Below are positions 24,115 to 33,316 of a stretch of 64,000 nt of DNA, piece by piece; positions within the stretch are counted from its first letter, which is position 1, and the number at the start of each line of letters is the position of its first letter. The DNA comes from Streptomyces coacervatus. Lineage in GTDB: Bacteria; Actinomycetota; Actinomycetes; Streptomycetales; Streptomycetaceae. The translations under genes were made by a program, and so were the position numbers. The notes below the pieces were generated by a model that saw only the letters and a program-made list of their open reading frames with translations, was not told where the DNA came from and did no database searches. The stretch covers positions 434,001 to 498,000 of the forward strand of contig NZ_JARHTP010000002.1 in assembly GCF_029223485.1 (NCBI RefSeq), read 5' to 3'.

Positions 24115-25776
24115 CTAGTGGGGGGACCCTTGGGTAGGGGGATCGGAATGCCGGCGCGTGCGCTCGGCGTCCGCCGGCTCCCCCGGCAGCCACTGCAGGG
24201 CGAACCAGAGTTCCATGCGGACGCCGGGGTCCTGGAGGTCGGCGTCGAGGAGGTCGGTGACCCGTGCCAGGCGGTGGCGGACGGTGTTGCGGTGCACCTG
24301 CAAGGTTGCTGCGGTGCGGTCCCAACTGCCGTGGAGGGTCAGCCAGGTTCGCAGGGTGTCGAGGAGGACCGGGGCCCCTGGTGCCCCCGCCCGGTCCAGG
24401 GGGGCGAAGCGGGTGCGGGCGAGTTCGCGGGCGTCGGCCGGTGAGACGAGCCCGTGGACGGTGAGGGCCTCGGGCGTGTGGACGACGGCGGGTGCCCCGG
24501 CGGCGATCGCGCGCTGCAGGGCGCGTTCGGCCTGTGTGTCGGCATGCGGCAGGTCGGCCGCGGCCGCGGGTGCGCTGAAGCCGAGTACCCAGCCGAGGTC
24601 GGCCGCCTGGGCAGGGACGCTCGGCCGGGCGTCGGGGGCGCTGGGAACCAGTGCCTTCAGGTGAGGGCCGTCCATGTGCACGTACGGGGTGCCCAACAGG
24701 GTGCCCAGCGCGGCGAGTTGAGCAGGGTCACCGCCGGTCTGCGGCGCCGGCGCGGACCGTGTGGGCAGGTGTCGGCCGTGCACCACGGTCCAGTGCCGGC
24801 CCCTCGTCCCGCCGGCGGGCACGAGGGCGGGCGCGACCTCGGCGGGCGTGGCCCCCAGCATGAGCCGTACCAGCGCGCCGATGCTGTCGGTGTCGGCGCT
24901 CAGGGCGTGCCGCGGGCTGGTGAGCAGGGCCAGCAGGACCGTCGCCGTGCCGGTCACCTGGCGGTGCACGACGGTGGGGGCCGTGGCGGCGGCCTGCCCG
25001 AGGGCCAGCGCGGTGGTGGCGCCGTCCGCACCGGGGAGGGTGTGGACGGTCAGGTGGAGATCGTGGCCGGGATCGCACCCCTGATCCGGGTGGGCACTTG
25101 CCGGGTGGTGAGCGGCTGCCGCCGTCGGACGCCTGCCGCGCAGCAGCGTTCGTACGGTCAGAGCCCGGAGGAGCCCCGGGGCGGCGGGAGACGCCGGACG
25201 GGGACCTGCGGAGAAGAGTTCGGTGCCCTGGGCGTCGTACAGGACCGACCAGGCCCCGGTGTGGGCGGCGAGCTGGCCCAGAACGGCCCGGAGGGCGTCA
25301 GGGCGGGCGGCCGCCGAGGCGAGTGTGGACTGCGCCCGGGAGATCTCCCGCAGCTCACGGTTGCGGGTCTCGGCGATCGCCGCGTAGGTGGCCTGTCCCA
25401 CGGCGACGAAGGGCGTGGCCGGCGGCAGGCGCAGGAGCGGCAGGCCGTGGCGGTCGCAGGCGCGCACGAGCTCGGGCGGCACCTCGGGGTGCACGGGGGC
25501 GACACCGAAGCCGAGCGCGGCGACCCCGGCGGCGGCGACTCGCCGTACGTAGGTGTCGACGCCTGCCGCGTCTTCGGGGAGCCGTACCCCCGCGGTCAGG
25601 AGCAGTTCGCCGCCTGCGAGATAGGGCGTGGGGTCCTCGATCTCCGTGGTGCCCACCGTGCTGACCGGACGGTCTCCCGCCTGGGGGCCCGCGACCTGGG
25701 TGAGGCCGAGGCCCGGCGCGGCGAGCAACACTGCGAGCGGCACGGACGGCAGCTCTCCGCTGTCGGATTCATCCAA
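24115..25776 (-). CDS. PucR-family transcriptional regulator
   Basis: 553 residues. The N-terminal PucR domain (about 10-130) includes GELLLTAGVRLPEDAAGVDTY and LRLPPATPFVAVGQ, and the C terminus has the HTH_30 domain: LDTLRTWLTLHGSWDRTAATLQVHRNTVRHRLARVTDLL. PucR proteins regulate purine, amine or other nitrogen-compound catabolism. The TTG at 25776 is preferred because GGAGA lies just upstream and the protein then begins with the PucR domain; an ATG at 25815 lacks such a site. It is divergent from the Na+/solute symporter gene, which it probably controls. Its 3' end abuts the kinase fragment. Confidence 0.85.
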   Translation of the reverse strand: MDESDSGELPSVPLAVLLAAPGLGLTQVAGPQAGDRPVSTVGTTEIEDPTPYLAGGELLLTAGVRLPEDAAGVDTYVRRVAAAGVAALGFGVAPVHPEVPPELVRACDRHGLPLLRLPPATPFVAVGQATYAAIAETRNRELREISRAQSTLASAAARPDALRAVLGQLAAHTGAWSVLYDAQGTELFSAGPRPASPAAPGLLRALTVRTLLRGRRPTAAAAHHPASAHPDQGCDPGHDLHLTVHTLPGADGATTALALGQAAATAPTVVHRQVTGTATVLLALLTSPRHALSADTDSIGALVRLMLGATPAEVAPALVPAGGTRGRHWTVVHGRHLPTRSAPAPQTGGDPAQLAALGTLLGTPYVHMDGPHLKALVPSAPDARPSVPAQAADLGWVLGFSAPAAAADLPHADTQAERALQRAIAAGAPAVVHTPEALTVHGLVSPADARELARTRFAPLDRAGAPGAPVLLDTLRTWLTLHGSWDRTAATLQVHRNTVRHRLARVTDLLDADLQDPGVRMELWFALQWLPGEPADAERTRRHSDPPTQGSPH

Positions 25777-25890
25777 CGGGCATCTCCATATTGGACAGAA
25801 GCGGCACTTCAGCACCAGTACACCCCGTGGCTACGGTCATGTCACCCCCCTCCCCCCTTTCCGCTCCCTCCCCCCTTCCCGGAGGACTCC

Positions 25891-27351
25891 ATGACCGTCG
25901 ACTACCTCGTCATGGCCGCATACCTGCTCGGCATCATCGGCGTCGGCTGGTGGGGCAAGCGGCGTGCCGCCTCCAAGAGCGACTTCCTGGTCGCCGGCCG
26001 CCGTCTCGGCCCCCTCATGTACACCGGCACGATGGCCGCCGTCGTCCTCGGCGGCGCCTCCACGATCGGCGGTGTGCGCCTCGGCTACACCTACGGCGTC
26101 TCGGGTGCCGCCATGGTCGGCGCCATCGGCCTCGGCCTGCTGGCGCTGAGCGTCTTCTTCTCCGCCCGGATCGCCCGGCTGCGCGTCTACACGGTCGCCG
26201 AGATGCTCTCCCTGCGCTACGGCGACGCGGCCAGCGTGATCTCCGGCGTCGTCATGTGGATCTACACCCTGATGCTGGCGGTGACCTCGACGATCGCGTA
26301 TGCCAGCGTCTTCGACGTCCTCTTCGACGTGCCGCGCTGGGTAGCCGTGGTCGTCGGCGGCACGATCGTCGTCGGCTACTCGGCGCTCGGCGGCATGTGG
26401 TCCATCACGCTCACCGACATGGTGCAGTTCGTCGTGAAGAGCATCGGCGTGCTCGTCCTGCTGCTGCCGATCGCGGTGGTCAAGGCGGGCGGCTTCGCCG
26501 CCATGGCCGACCGGCTGCCGCACGGCTACCTCTCCCCCACCTCCATCGGCGGGCAGACCATCTTCACCTTCGTGCTGATCTACACCTTCGGCATGCTCAT
26601 CGGACAGGACATCTGGCAGCGCGTCTTCACCGCCCGCAGCGACAGGGTCGCCTCCTGGGGCGGCACGGTCGCCGGCCTCTACTGCCTGGTCTACGCCCTG
26701 GCCGGCGCGTTCATCGGCATGGCGACGAAGTCCCTCTACCCGAACCTGGCCGCCGCCGACCAGGCGTTCGCCACCATCGTCAAGCACGCCCTGCCGACCG
26801 GCGTCCGAGGACTGGTCCTGGCCGCCGCCCTGTCCGCGATGATGTCCACCGCCAGCGGCGCCCTGATCGCCTCCGCGACCGTGGCGAACAACGACATCTG
26901 GGCCCGGCTGCGCCGCCGTACGCCGGCGCAGGACCACGACGAGATCGGCTCCAACCGCCTTGCCATCGCGGTCCTCGGCCTGGCCTCCATGGTGATCGCC
27001 TGCGTCCTCGGGGACGTCATCGAGGCGCTCACCGTCGCCTACAACCTCCTCGTCGGCGGTCTGCTGGTGCCGATCCTCGGCGGTCTGGTCTGGCGGCGCG
27101 GAAACCTGCCCGGCGCGCTGTCCTCGATGATCGCGGGCGGTACGACGGTGATCGTCCTGATGGTGACCGACGGCCTGCTCGCCAATGAGCCGATCTACTA
27201 CGGACTGCTCGCCGGCCTCGTCGCCTATGTGACCGTCAGCCTTCTGACCCGGCCGACGGAGGATTCGGTCGTCGAGGCCTGGCGGCGCCGACTCGCGGGC
27301 GAGCCGGCACCGGCATCGACGGCCACGGCCCCCGAACTCAGCGCGGCCTGA
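25891..27351 (+). CDS. Sodium:solute symporter (SSS family)
   Basis: 486 residues with about 13 hydrophobic helices. The N terminus DYLVMAAYLLGIIGVGWWGKRR followed by SDFLVAGRRLGPLMYTGTMA is a family hallmark, and LAAALSAMMSTASGALIASA in the second half is the conserved Na+-binding helix region. These carriers import sugars, vitamins, nucleobases or organic acids with Na+. The ATG has GGAGGA at 5-base spacing, after a long polypyrimidine run. It is divergent from PucR and followed by the class II aldolase-like gene, so the imported compound may be an amine or a purine-related metabolite; not provable from sequence. Confidence 0.9.
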   Translation: MTVDYLVMAAYLLGIIGVGWWGKRRAASKSDFLVAGRRLGPLMYTGTMAAVVLGGASTIGGVRLGYTYGVSGAAMVGAIGLGLLALSVFFSARIARLRVYTVAEMLSLRYGDAASVISGVVMWIYTLMLAVTSTIAYASVFDVLFDVPRWVAVVVGGTIVVGYSALGGMWSITLTDMVQFVVKSIGVLVLLLPIAVVKAGGFAAMADRLPHGYLSPTSIGGQTIFTFVLIYTFGMLIGQDIWQRVFTARSDRVASWGGTVAGLYCLVYALAGAFIGMATKSLYPNLAAADQAFATIVKHALPTGVRGLVLAAALSAMMSTASGALIASATVANNDIWARLRRRTPAQDHDEIGSNRLAIAVLGLASMVIACVLGDVIEALTVAYNLLVGGLLVPILGGLVWRRGNLPGALSSMIAGGTTVIVLMVTDGLLANEPIYYGLLAGLVAYVTVSLLTRPTEDSVVEAWRRRLAGEPAPASTATAPELSAA

Positions 27352-27413
27352 CCCACGCCCCGTTCTCCACCCACCCGCACCCGCACGTGCCCGTACTCCC
27401 GGGAAGGACCCCG

Positions 27414-28184
27414 ATGCCCGCCCCCACCCCGACCGGCCCCGCAGAGGAACTGCGGCTGCGCCGCGAACTCGCCGCGGTCTACCGCCTCGTGGCGCACTTC
27501 CGGATGACCGACCTGATCTTCACGCATATCTCGGTCCGGCTCCCCGGCCCGGAGCACCACTTCCTGATCAACCCCTACGGCCTGCTCTTCGAGGAGATCA
27601 CCGCCTCCAACCTGGTCAAGATCGACCTCGGCGGCAACCCCGTCGAGGAGACTCCGCACCCCGTCAACCCCGCGGGCTTCGTCATCCACAGCGCGATCCA
27701 CGCCGCCCGCCCCGACGCGCACTGCGTCCTGCACACCCACACCCGGGCGGGCTGCGCGGTCGCGGCCCAGGAAGAAGCTCTGCTCCCGCTCAACCAGATC
27801 TCCATGGAGTTCTACGGCAGGCTCGGCCACCACGCCTACGAGGGCGTCGCCCTCAATCTCGCCGAGCAGCAGCGGCTCGTCGCGGACCTCGGCGACCACC
27901 CGGCGCTGCTCCTGCGCAACCACGGCCTCCTGACGGTGGGCGAGACCCCCGCCCAGGCGTTCCTGCGCATGTACTACCTGGACAAGGCCTGCGAGATCCA
28001 GACGACGGCCACCGCCGGCGGCGCGAAGCTCGTCCTCCCCTCCCCCGAGGTCTGCGAGCTCACCGCACACCAGCTGGCCGGCGAGGCCCACGGCTCCGAC
28101 CTTCAGGACGACAAGGCGTACGACCTGGCCTGGTCGGCGCTGCTGCGACTCGTGGAACGCGTCGCCCCTGACTACAAGGAATGA
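27414..28184 (+). CDS. Class II aldolase/adducin-family protein
   Basis: 256 residues. The zinc-binding motif HTHTRAGCAVA (two His) and the later RNHGLLTVG (third His) are those of class II aldolases such as fuculose-phosphate aldolase. SNLVKIDLGG and NPAGFVIHSAIHAARPDAHCVLHTHT are also typical of the adducin-like branch, whose members include aldolases and decarboxylases. The ATG at 27414 follows GGAAGG. It is 62 bp behind the symporter gene and likely acts on the imported compound or a breakdown product. Confidence 0.88.
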   Translation: MPAPTPTGPAEELRLRRELAAVYRLVAHFRMTDLIFTHISVRLPGPEHHFLINPYGLLFEEITASNLVKIDLGGNPVEETPHPVNPAGFVIHSAIHAARPDAHCVLHTHTRAGCAVAAQEEALLPLNQISMEFYGRLGHHAYEGVALNLAEQQRLVADLGDHPALLLRNHGLLTVGETPAQAFLRMYYLDKACEIQTTATAGGAKLVLPSPEVCELTAHQLAGEAHGSDLQDDKAYDLAWSALLRLVERVAPDYKE

Positions 28185-28217
28185 GGGCTGAGGTGACCTC
28201 GGGAGGCATGCACCCCA

Positions 28218-28870
28218 TCAGCTGACGGTCAGCGGCAGGCTCCGAAAGCCGCGGGTGATGTTGTTGAGGGCGCGGAACGGCTCGCCGGTCGGTTCGATGC
28301 GTCGTACACGGGCGGCCAGGGCCCTGAGCACGGCGTGCACTTCGAGACGGGCGAGGCCCTGGCCCGCGCAGGCGTGGTTGCCGTGGCCGAAGCCGAGATG
28401 GTCGACGGGGTTGCGGCGGACGTCGAAGCGGTCCGGGTCGGGGAAGTGGCGCTCGTCGCGGTTGGCGGCACCGTAGCTGTGCAGGACGCGGGCGCCGGGC
28501 GGGATCACGACGCCCTCGCCTAGGTCCGCCTCGTGGGTCGTGACGCGGGAGAAGACCTGGATGGGGCTTTCGATGCGGACGATCTCGTGGAACGCGGAGG
28601 GCACCAACGACGGGTCGGCGCGCAGGAGTTCCCACTGGTCGGGGTGGCGGGCGAACAGCCACATACCGCTGGAGATCGCGCTGATGGTGGTGTCGAAGGC
28701 GGCCACCACATAGCCCGCGAGCAGGCCGATCGCTCTCTCGACGGGGATCCGGCCCGCCTTGTGGGCCTCCAGCAGGGTCGAGCCGAATCCGCCCGGGACG
28801 AGGTCGTCCTTGGCCACGATCTCGGCGAGGTAGCCCATCAGGGCCTCGACCTTGGGGACCGAGGCTGCCG
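28218..28870 (-). pseudogene. Cytochrome P450, C-terminal half
   Basis: About 206 residues remain of a protein that is normally ~400. The I helix (AAFDTTISAISSGMW), the ExxR of helix K (EIVR) and the complete heme loop FGHGNHACAGQGLARLE are present, so residues for heme binding are intact, but helices A-G are gone. In-frame sequence continues past the ATG at 28838 only to a junction near 28865 with a ferredoxin reductase fragment. A start at 28838 (MGYLAEIVAKDD) overlaps the stop of that fragment (TGATG), so a truncated polypeptide might still be made, but it is unlikely to be a working P450. Confidence 0.8.
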
Positions 28871-28990
28871 TGCGCGGGCAGGCCGCGGCTCCTCGCCGAC
28901 GAGGGTGATCTCTCCGTCCCAGCCCTGACGTCGCAGCTCGTCCACGGCGGTCACCCCGGCGAGGGAGCCGCCGACCACGACCGCCCTCAT
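28838..28990 (-). pseudogene. Ferredoxin/rubredoxin reductase, N-terminal fragment
   Basis: The first ~42 residues, MRAVVVGGSLAGVTAVDELR then GWDGEITLVGEEPRPA, are the FAD-binding start of an NAD(P)H-ferredoxin reductase of the type that serves P450s. After EEPRPA the reading frame runs into P450-derived sequence and stops. The rest of the reductase is missing. The start codon overlaps the stop of the upstream regulator fragment. Confidence 0.75.
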
Positions 28991-29100
28991 CGTCCGGCCG
29001 CGCCGAGGCGACGGCGGATCTCCGCCAGCTCCCGCCGCCTGCCCACGAACGTGGTGAAGGTCGCCGGGAGATTGCCTCCTCGTACAGTCGCGCTACTCAC
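28987..29100 (-). pseudogene. N-terminal fragment of an ATPase/LuxR-type regulator
   Basis: A 37-residue frame from GTG at 29100 reads GGNLPATFTTFVGRRRELAE, the opening of NB-ARC/AAA-ATPase regulators of the AfsR/LuxR type, then stops at the reductase start (TGATG-like overlap). The P-loop that should follow about 20 residues later is absent. It is either a decayed gene start or a promoter-proximal leftover. Confidence 0.6.
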
Positions 29101-29182
29101 ACGTGAAACGCTAAGGAAACCTGTCGGTCGACGGCAAGCCTGGGGGCTTCGCTTCCTCCTCGGTGCCGCCCTGCACGTCACC

Positions 29183-30424
29183 TCATCCGGGTACCGGAAC
29201 CGGCCGCGGTGCCAGGTATCCGGCACGGTGCAGCCGCGCCACCAGCCCCGCGCAGACGAATCCGGTGGCGGCCAGCGCCGCCCACGGCAGCCAGTGCACG
29301 CCCATGTCGAACAGGGTCCCGACGGCCAGGTTCCCGAGCGAGATCGCGATGCCGGAGGCGGTGTTGTAGGCGCCGTAGTACGTCGCGACCAGCCGGTCAC
29401 CGGAAAGCCGTACGACGGTGTCCATCTCGAAGGGGTAGAGCAGCGCCCCGCCCCACGCCAGCAGCGCCGCACAGAGCGTCAGCGCGGTCACCCCGGCCAC
29501 GGCGCCGTACGACGTGGGCAGCAGGGGCAGGAAGGCCGCGCCCATCACCACCAGGCCGTACACGATGGCCCGCGGCCCCGGCAGGTGCTGCTTCGCCCAC
29601 GCCGTCAGTTTCAGCTGCCCCGACAGCGCGGCCAGGGCCGAGACGGCGAAGACCCCGCCCGTCACCACCCCGGTCCGCTCACCGAAGAGTTCGCGGGCGC
29701 GGAGGGGAAGGGCGAGGTAGACCTGGAAGGCCAGGACGTACGAGCCCGACATGGCGGCGGCGAAGAGGAGGAAGGGCCGGTTGGCGGCGATGGTGCGCCA
29801 GTCGGCAGCGACCGCCCGCCAGGCCGGTTCCGCGCTGCGGCCGGCCGGTGGTCGGGCAGGCAGCGCACCAAACTGGAGCACGGCCAGGGCGCCGAAGATC
29901 AGCGCGGCGACCGCGCACACCGCGCTGAAGTCCCAGGCCAGCAGGGCGAGTCCGGCGAGTGGGCCGACGAGGATGCCCGCCTGGTAGAAGACGTTGAAGG
30001 CGGCGAAGGCTTCGACGCGCCGCTCTTCACCGGCCTCCGCCGCAAGGTACGCACGCACGGCCGGGTTGAACAGCGCCCCGGCCAGCCCCGTCAGCGCCGA
30101 GGCCGCGATCAGGACCGGCAGGCTTCCGGCCACCGCGAGCAGCCCGAAGGCGACCGTCCGCAGGGCGCATCCGGCCAGGATCATCGGCTTGCAGCCGTAG
30201 CGGTCGGCGAGAGTGCCGCCGACGAGGAACATGCCCTGCTGGGAGAGATTGCGGACCCCGAGCACCAGCCCGACGGCCCAGGCCGCGAGTCCGAGGCCGT
30301 GGGCCAGGTGATCGGCCAGATAGGGCATCAGCATGTAGAAGCCCAGGTTGATGGCGAACTGGTTCACCATCAACAGCCGGGCAGGGCGCTCGAAGGAGGC
30401 CGTCCGGGCCCGCAGCGTTCTCAT
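29183..30424 (-). CDS. MFS transporter (paired with a PLP synthase)
   Basis: 413 residues with about 12 predicted helices. It begins [21 protein letters not shown] and has motif A-like [17 protein letters not shown] between helices 2 and 3. It belongs to the general MFS exporter group. The ATG at 30424 overlaps the stop of the upstream PLP-enzyme gene (TGATG), so the two are co-translated. Such pairs suggest that the transporter exports the amino-acid-like product of the enzyme. Substrate unknown. Confidence 0.9.
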   Translation of the reverse strand: MRTLRARTASFERPARLLMVNQFAINLGFYMLMPYLADHLAHGLGLAAWAVGLVLGVRNLSQQGMFLVGGTLADRYGCKPMILAGCALRTVAFGLLAVAGSLPVLIAASALTGLAGALFNPAVRAYLAAEAGEERRVEAFAAFNVFYQAGILVGPLAGLALLAWDFSAVCAVAALIFGALAVLQFGALPARPPAGRSAEPAWRAVAADWRTIAANRPFLLFAAAMSGSYVLAFQVYLALPLRARELFGERTGVVTGGVFAVSALAALSGQLKLTAWAKQHLPGPRAIVYGLVVMGAAFLPLLPTSYGAVAGVTALTLCAALLAWGGALLYPFEMDTVVRLSGDRLVATYYGAYNTASGIAISLGNLAVGTLFDMGVHWLPWAALAATGFVCAGLVARLHRAGYLAPRPVPVPG

Positions 30425-31557
30425 CGCGTGCCCGCCTTCGCCGACTTCGTTGCTGTCTCGCGGCCCAGCGGATCCCGGACCCGGCTGCACCGCGTCCAAC
30501 CGGTCACCACGCATTCGTCCGGCTCGGCGATCTCGTCGGGCTGCGGCGGAGGTTCAGAGCCGAGCAGGCCGTGTTCGCGGCACCAGGCGTCGTTGTAGAT
30601 GGTCTCCAGGTAGCGGTGCGGCCCGTCCGGGAAGACGGCGGCGATCCGGGTTCCGGCGGGATAGGTCCGGGCCGCCCAACCGGCCACCAGCGCCACCGCC
30701 CCGACGCTCCAGCCGCCGGACGCGTAGTGACGACGGGCCAGTTGCCGGCAGGCCCAGACCGCCTCTGCCGGGGCCACCCAGTGCACCTCGGTGAAGGCTT
30801 GGTAGTCGACGTTGGAAGGGTGGATGCTCGAGCCGAGACCCCGCATGAGGCGTGGCCCGGCGGGTTGGCCGAAGATGGTCGAGCCGACCGCGTCCACCCC
30901 GATCAGCCTCAGCCCGGGGCAGCGCTCGCGCAGTCCTGCCGCGATGCCGGCCGAGTGCCCGCCCGTACCCACGGCCGCGACCAGGACGTCGATACGGCCG
31001 AGTTGGGCGAGGAGCTCGGCGGCCAGCGGCCGGTAGGCGGCCGTGTTGTCGGGGTTGTGGTACTGGTCCGGGCAGTACGCGCCCGGGGCGCCGCCCAGCA
31101 GTTCGGCGACCCGCTCGCGACGGGCCTGCTGCCAGCCGCCGTCGGGATGCGGTGCGGCCACCTGGTCCACGTGTGCGCCAAGTGCGGTGAGCAGCCGGAA
31201 CATCGACACCTCCATGCCTTGGTCGGTGACGACGGTGACCGGATGGCCGTACGTCAGCCCGGCCAGGGCGAGTCCGAGGCCGAGGGTGCCGCTGGAGGAC
31301 TCGACGATCGGCGCACCCGGCGCGAGGTCGCCGCGGCGCCGCGCCTCGCGGATCATGTGCAGGCCGGGGCGGTCCTTGATGCCGCCGGGGTTGGCGCCTT
31401 CCAGCTTCGCGTGGAAGCCCCGGCCCGGCGGGGCGAACGGCTCGTCGATCCACAGGATCGGGGTGTTGCCCACCAGGTGGGCCGGACGGCGGGCGATCGG
31501 GGAGACGGGAGCGTCGGCCCCCACAGGGGCGAGGGATTCGAGCAGGAAGGGATCCAT
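30421..31557 (-). CDS. PLP-dependent cysteine-synthase-family enzyme
   Basis: 378 residues of fold-type II PLP enzymes. The PLP lysine is in [17 protein letters not shown], the phosphate loop in [17 protein letters not shown], and [17 protein letters not shown] is the second glycine-rich loop. Members include cysteine synthase, cystathionine beta-synthase and enzymes making 2,3-diaminopropionate or other nonprotein amino acids. The loop SSSGTLG differs from the TSGNTG of housekeeping cysteine synthase, which suggests a different substrate. Coupling to the MFS exporter favours production of a secreted amino acid or siderophore precursor; this is inference. Confidence 0.88.
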   Translation of the reverse strand: MDPFLLESLAPVGADAPVSPIARRPAHLVGNTPILWIDEPFAPPGRGFHAKLEGANPGGIKDRPGLHMIREARRRGDLAPGAPIVESSSGTLGLGLALAGLTYGHPVTVVTDQGMEVSMFRLLTALGAHVDQVAAPHPDGGWQQARRERVAELLGGAPGAYCPDQYHNPDNTAAYRPLAAELLAQLGRIDVLVAAVGTGGHSAGIAAGLRERCPGLRLIGVDAVGSTIFGQPAGPRLMRGLGSSIHPSNVDYQAFTEVHWVAPAEAVWACRQLARRHYASGGWSVGAVALVAGWAARTYPAGTRIAAVFPDGPHRYLETIYNDAWCREHGLLGSEPPPQPDEIAEPDECVVTGWTRCSRVRDPLGRETATKSAKAGTR

Positions 31558-31686
31558 GAACGTACGGCTCCTTCACGCCCACCGGTCAGGTGGGCGCGGT
31601 GCTGGCGGTGCAGGGGCGCGCGGGCACGCCGGACCGTGGGCCGCCGCCGTCGCAGCGAGGCCCAGGTCTGGGCGTGCGGGGTGTGC

Positions 31687-32121
31687 CTACTGCCGCCAGA
31701 GGCAATGCCGTGCGCATGCGGATCGGCCGCCCGGCGGCCAGGGAACACCGTCCCTTGGCCCGACGCGGTCGACGGATGCCCTCGTCACGGGCCGGCTGAT
31801 GACGAGCCCGGCGAGCTGCGGGGCGGGGACCGGATGATCGGCGGAGTCCCGGACGCGGTCCACCGGATGCGGCACGAAGTCCTCGACCGACTCGTGACCA
31901 TCCCCGTGATCGTGGTCCGATCCGCTCGCCGCTTCCTCGGCCGTGGCAACCGACTGCGCCGCGCTCGCGTTGATGAGCGGCTGCTGAGGACCGAGGAAGC
32001 CCGGCCCGTGCAGGGCACCCAACAGATGGGGCGCAACCAGCAGGATCAGTCCGATGAGCAGTGCGGATGGCACGGAGCGACGCTGGACGCGGCCACCGAC
32101 CATCACACGGATCACGCACAC
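31687..32121 (-). CDS. Small His-rich membrane-anchored protein
   Basis: 144 residues. One hydrophobic segment near the N terminus (SALLIGLILLVAPHLLGALHGPGF) is followed by an acidic/histidine stretch SDHDHGDGHESVEDF and an end ACARHCLWRQ. The His/Asp group could bind metal ions. The family is found in Streptomyces, but no function is known to me. The start is uncertain: GTG at 32121 has no clear ribosome site and may be leaderless. Its neighbours (SHOCT, DUF6153-like, DUF305) suggest a metal-related cell-envelope role. Confidence 0.6.
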   Translation of the reverse strand: MCVIRVMVGGRVQRRSVPSALLIGLILLVAPHLLGALHGPGFLGPQQPLINASAAQSVATAEEAASGSDHDHGDGHESVEDFVPHPVDRVRDSADHPVPAPQLAGLVISRPVTRASVDRVGPRDGVPWPPGGRSACARHCLWRQ

Positions 32122-32292
32122 AGGGTAACGGAACAGTTACTCACGATCGGGGTCCGACGCGATGGCACACGAGCCACCGGCAGGGGCGGGGCACCGACCA
32201 CGGCGATGGTCACGGCGACGACATGGCGGCCAAAGTTGCGTTGGCCGGTGTTCATCACGGGCCTCCTTGAAGGCGTGCCCGTGATGTGTCGC

Positions 32293-32583
32293 TCAGTTCT
32301 TGGTGAGTTGGGGACCGTAGCCCCCGCGCAGCACGTTCAGCCGACGCCGGTATTCGTCCTCGTCGATCTCGCCACGGGCGAACCGCTCGGCGAGCAGCTG
32401 CTCGGGAGTGGGCGCGGGGCCGGTGGGCGGGGAGCTCACGAGCGGTTCCGAACCGCCCGGCCGGGCCAGGGCACGGTAGAGCAGGGCACCGAGGGTGATG
32501 ATCAACGCCCAGAAGAGGATCATGCCGGCCGACATGGCGAACCAACCCCAGCCGCTGACGTCGTGGCCGTACCAGAACATCAT
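32293..32583 (-). CDS. Small membrane protein with SHOCT domain
   Basis: 96 residues. The N-terminal half spans the membrane (GWFAMSAGMILFWALIITLGALLYRAL), and the C-terminal half is a SHOCT motif, EQLLAERFARGEIDEDEYRRRLNVL, a short oligomerisation helix pair. The ATG at 32583 is preferred because AGGTGA lies 6 bases upstream; a GTG six bases earlier is possible. Such proteins often accompany copper or stress genes in actinobacteria, as here. Function unknown. Confidence 0.8.
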   Translation of the reverse strand: MMFWYGHDVSGWGWFAMSAGMILFWALIITLGALLYRALARPGGSEPLVSSPPTGPAPTPEQLLAERFARGEIDEDEYRRRLNVLRGGYGPQLTKN

Positions 32584-32606
32584 CGTCACTCACCTGCCTC
32601 GGCTTG

Positions 32607-32760
32607 TCGGCAACCGGGGGCGCGCAGGCTCCCGGGGGGCTCCTGGCCTCTACCGGTATCGTGACGCTGCCCGGCGTGCCGGTCAGGGGCCGAATGGTCC
32701 AGAACCGGCGAGCCGTTCAGCCCCACCTGGCAAGGGCGCCCGATCGGCAACCGGGGGCGC
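32607..32760. repeat. 17-bp direct repeat pair
   Basis: TCGGCAACCGGGGGCGC occurs at 32607-32623 and again, identically, at 32744-32760, 137 bp apart, in the region between the divergent SHOCT gene and the DUF6153-like gene. It could be a regulator site or a duplication trace. Confidence 0.55.
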
Positions 32761-32841
32761 ACCGTGACGTCACACGTTGAACGCGGGCAACACCTCCCCC
32801 GTATGCATCACGAACCGTTTCCACCCACCGAGGACGATCCG

Positions 32842-33234
32842 ATGACCGGTCCCGAGCCGCACGTCGCGCGGCCGCGCATGCGGCGGTGGCGCGGGCTGCT
32901 CGTGCTGGGGTTGCTCGCGGGGCTGCTGGGCATGCACGCCCTTGCCCCCGGCGGCCTCGCCCCGGATCGCACCCACGGCCGTCCCACGGCAACCGTCGTG
33001 GCTCTGGGCGACGGTGACTGCGCCGACGGCCATTGCGGTGGATGCATCGTCCAGCACGCCGACTCGACGTGCGTGTCGAGAGCCGTCGGCGGCGGGCCTG
33101 AACTCACCGCGCCCACACCTGATCCGGCAGCCGTGGCCGCGCCCGCCGACGCGGCGTTCTCCCACCTGGCCGCGGCTCCGGCCGGAACCCGCGCATCACC
33201 TTCTTTGTCGGAACTCCAACTCCTGCGGATCTAG
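32842..33234 (+). CDS. DUF6153-like small exported protein
   Basis: 130 residues. A single hydrophobic segment (GLLVLGLLAGLLGMHALAPGGL) is followed by a Cys/His stretch DCADGHCGGCIVQHADSTC and the characteristic C-terminus SLSELQLLRI. The family is typical of Streptomyces, with a predicted N-terminal membrane anchor. The Cys/His motif looks able to bind a metal such as copper. The ATG at 32842 follows GAGGACG. It lies 82 bp before the DUF305 lipoprotein on the same strand. Confidence 0.75.
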   Translation: MTGPEPHVARPRMRRWRGLLVLGLLAGLLGMHALAPGGLAPDRTHGRPTATVVALGDGDCADGHCGGCIVQHADSTCVSRAVGGGPELTAPTPDPAAVAAPADAAFSHLAAAPAGTRASPSLSELQLLRI

Positions 33235-33316
33235 AGGCAGTTCAGGTGCCGCGCCATGAACCGGCGCGGTGCGCAGACACGCCCGCGTTCCGTCTTTCAC
33301 CCACAGGAGTTCCAGC

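Noticed and set aside
24454..25890. Long plus-strand leader in frame with the symporter
   Set aside because: The in-frame extension is antisense to PucR; the symporter start at 25891 has a strong ribosome site and a proper first helix.
32764..32841. Earlier GTG start for the DUF6153-like protein
   Set aside because: It adds a non-conserved hydrophilic leader before the membrane segment; the ATG at 32842 has a better ribosome site.
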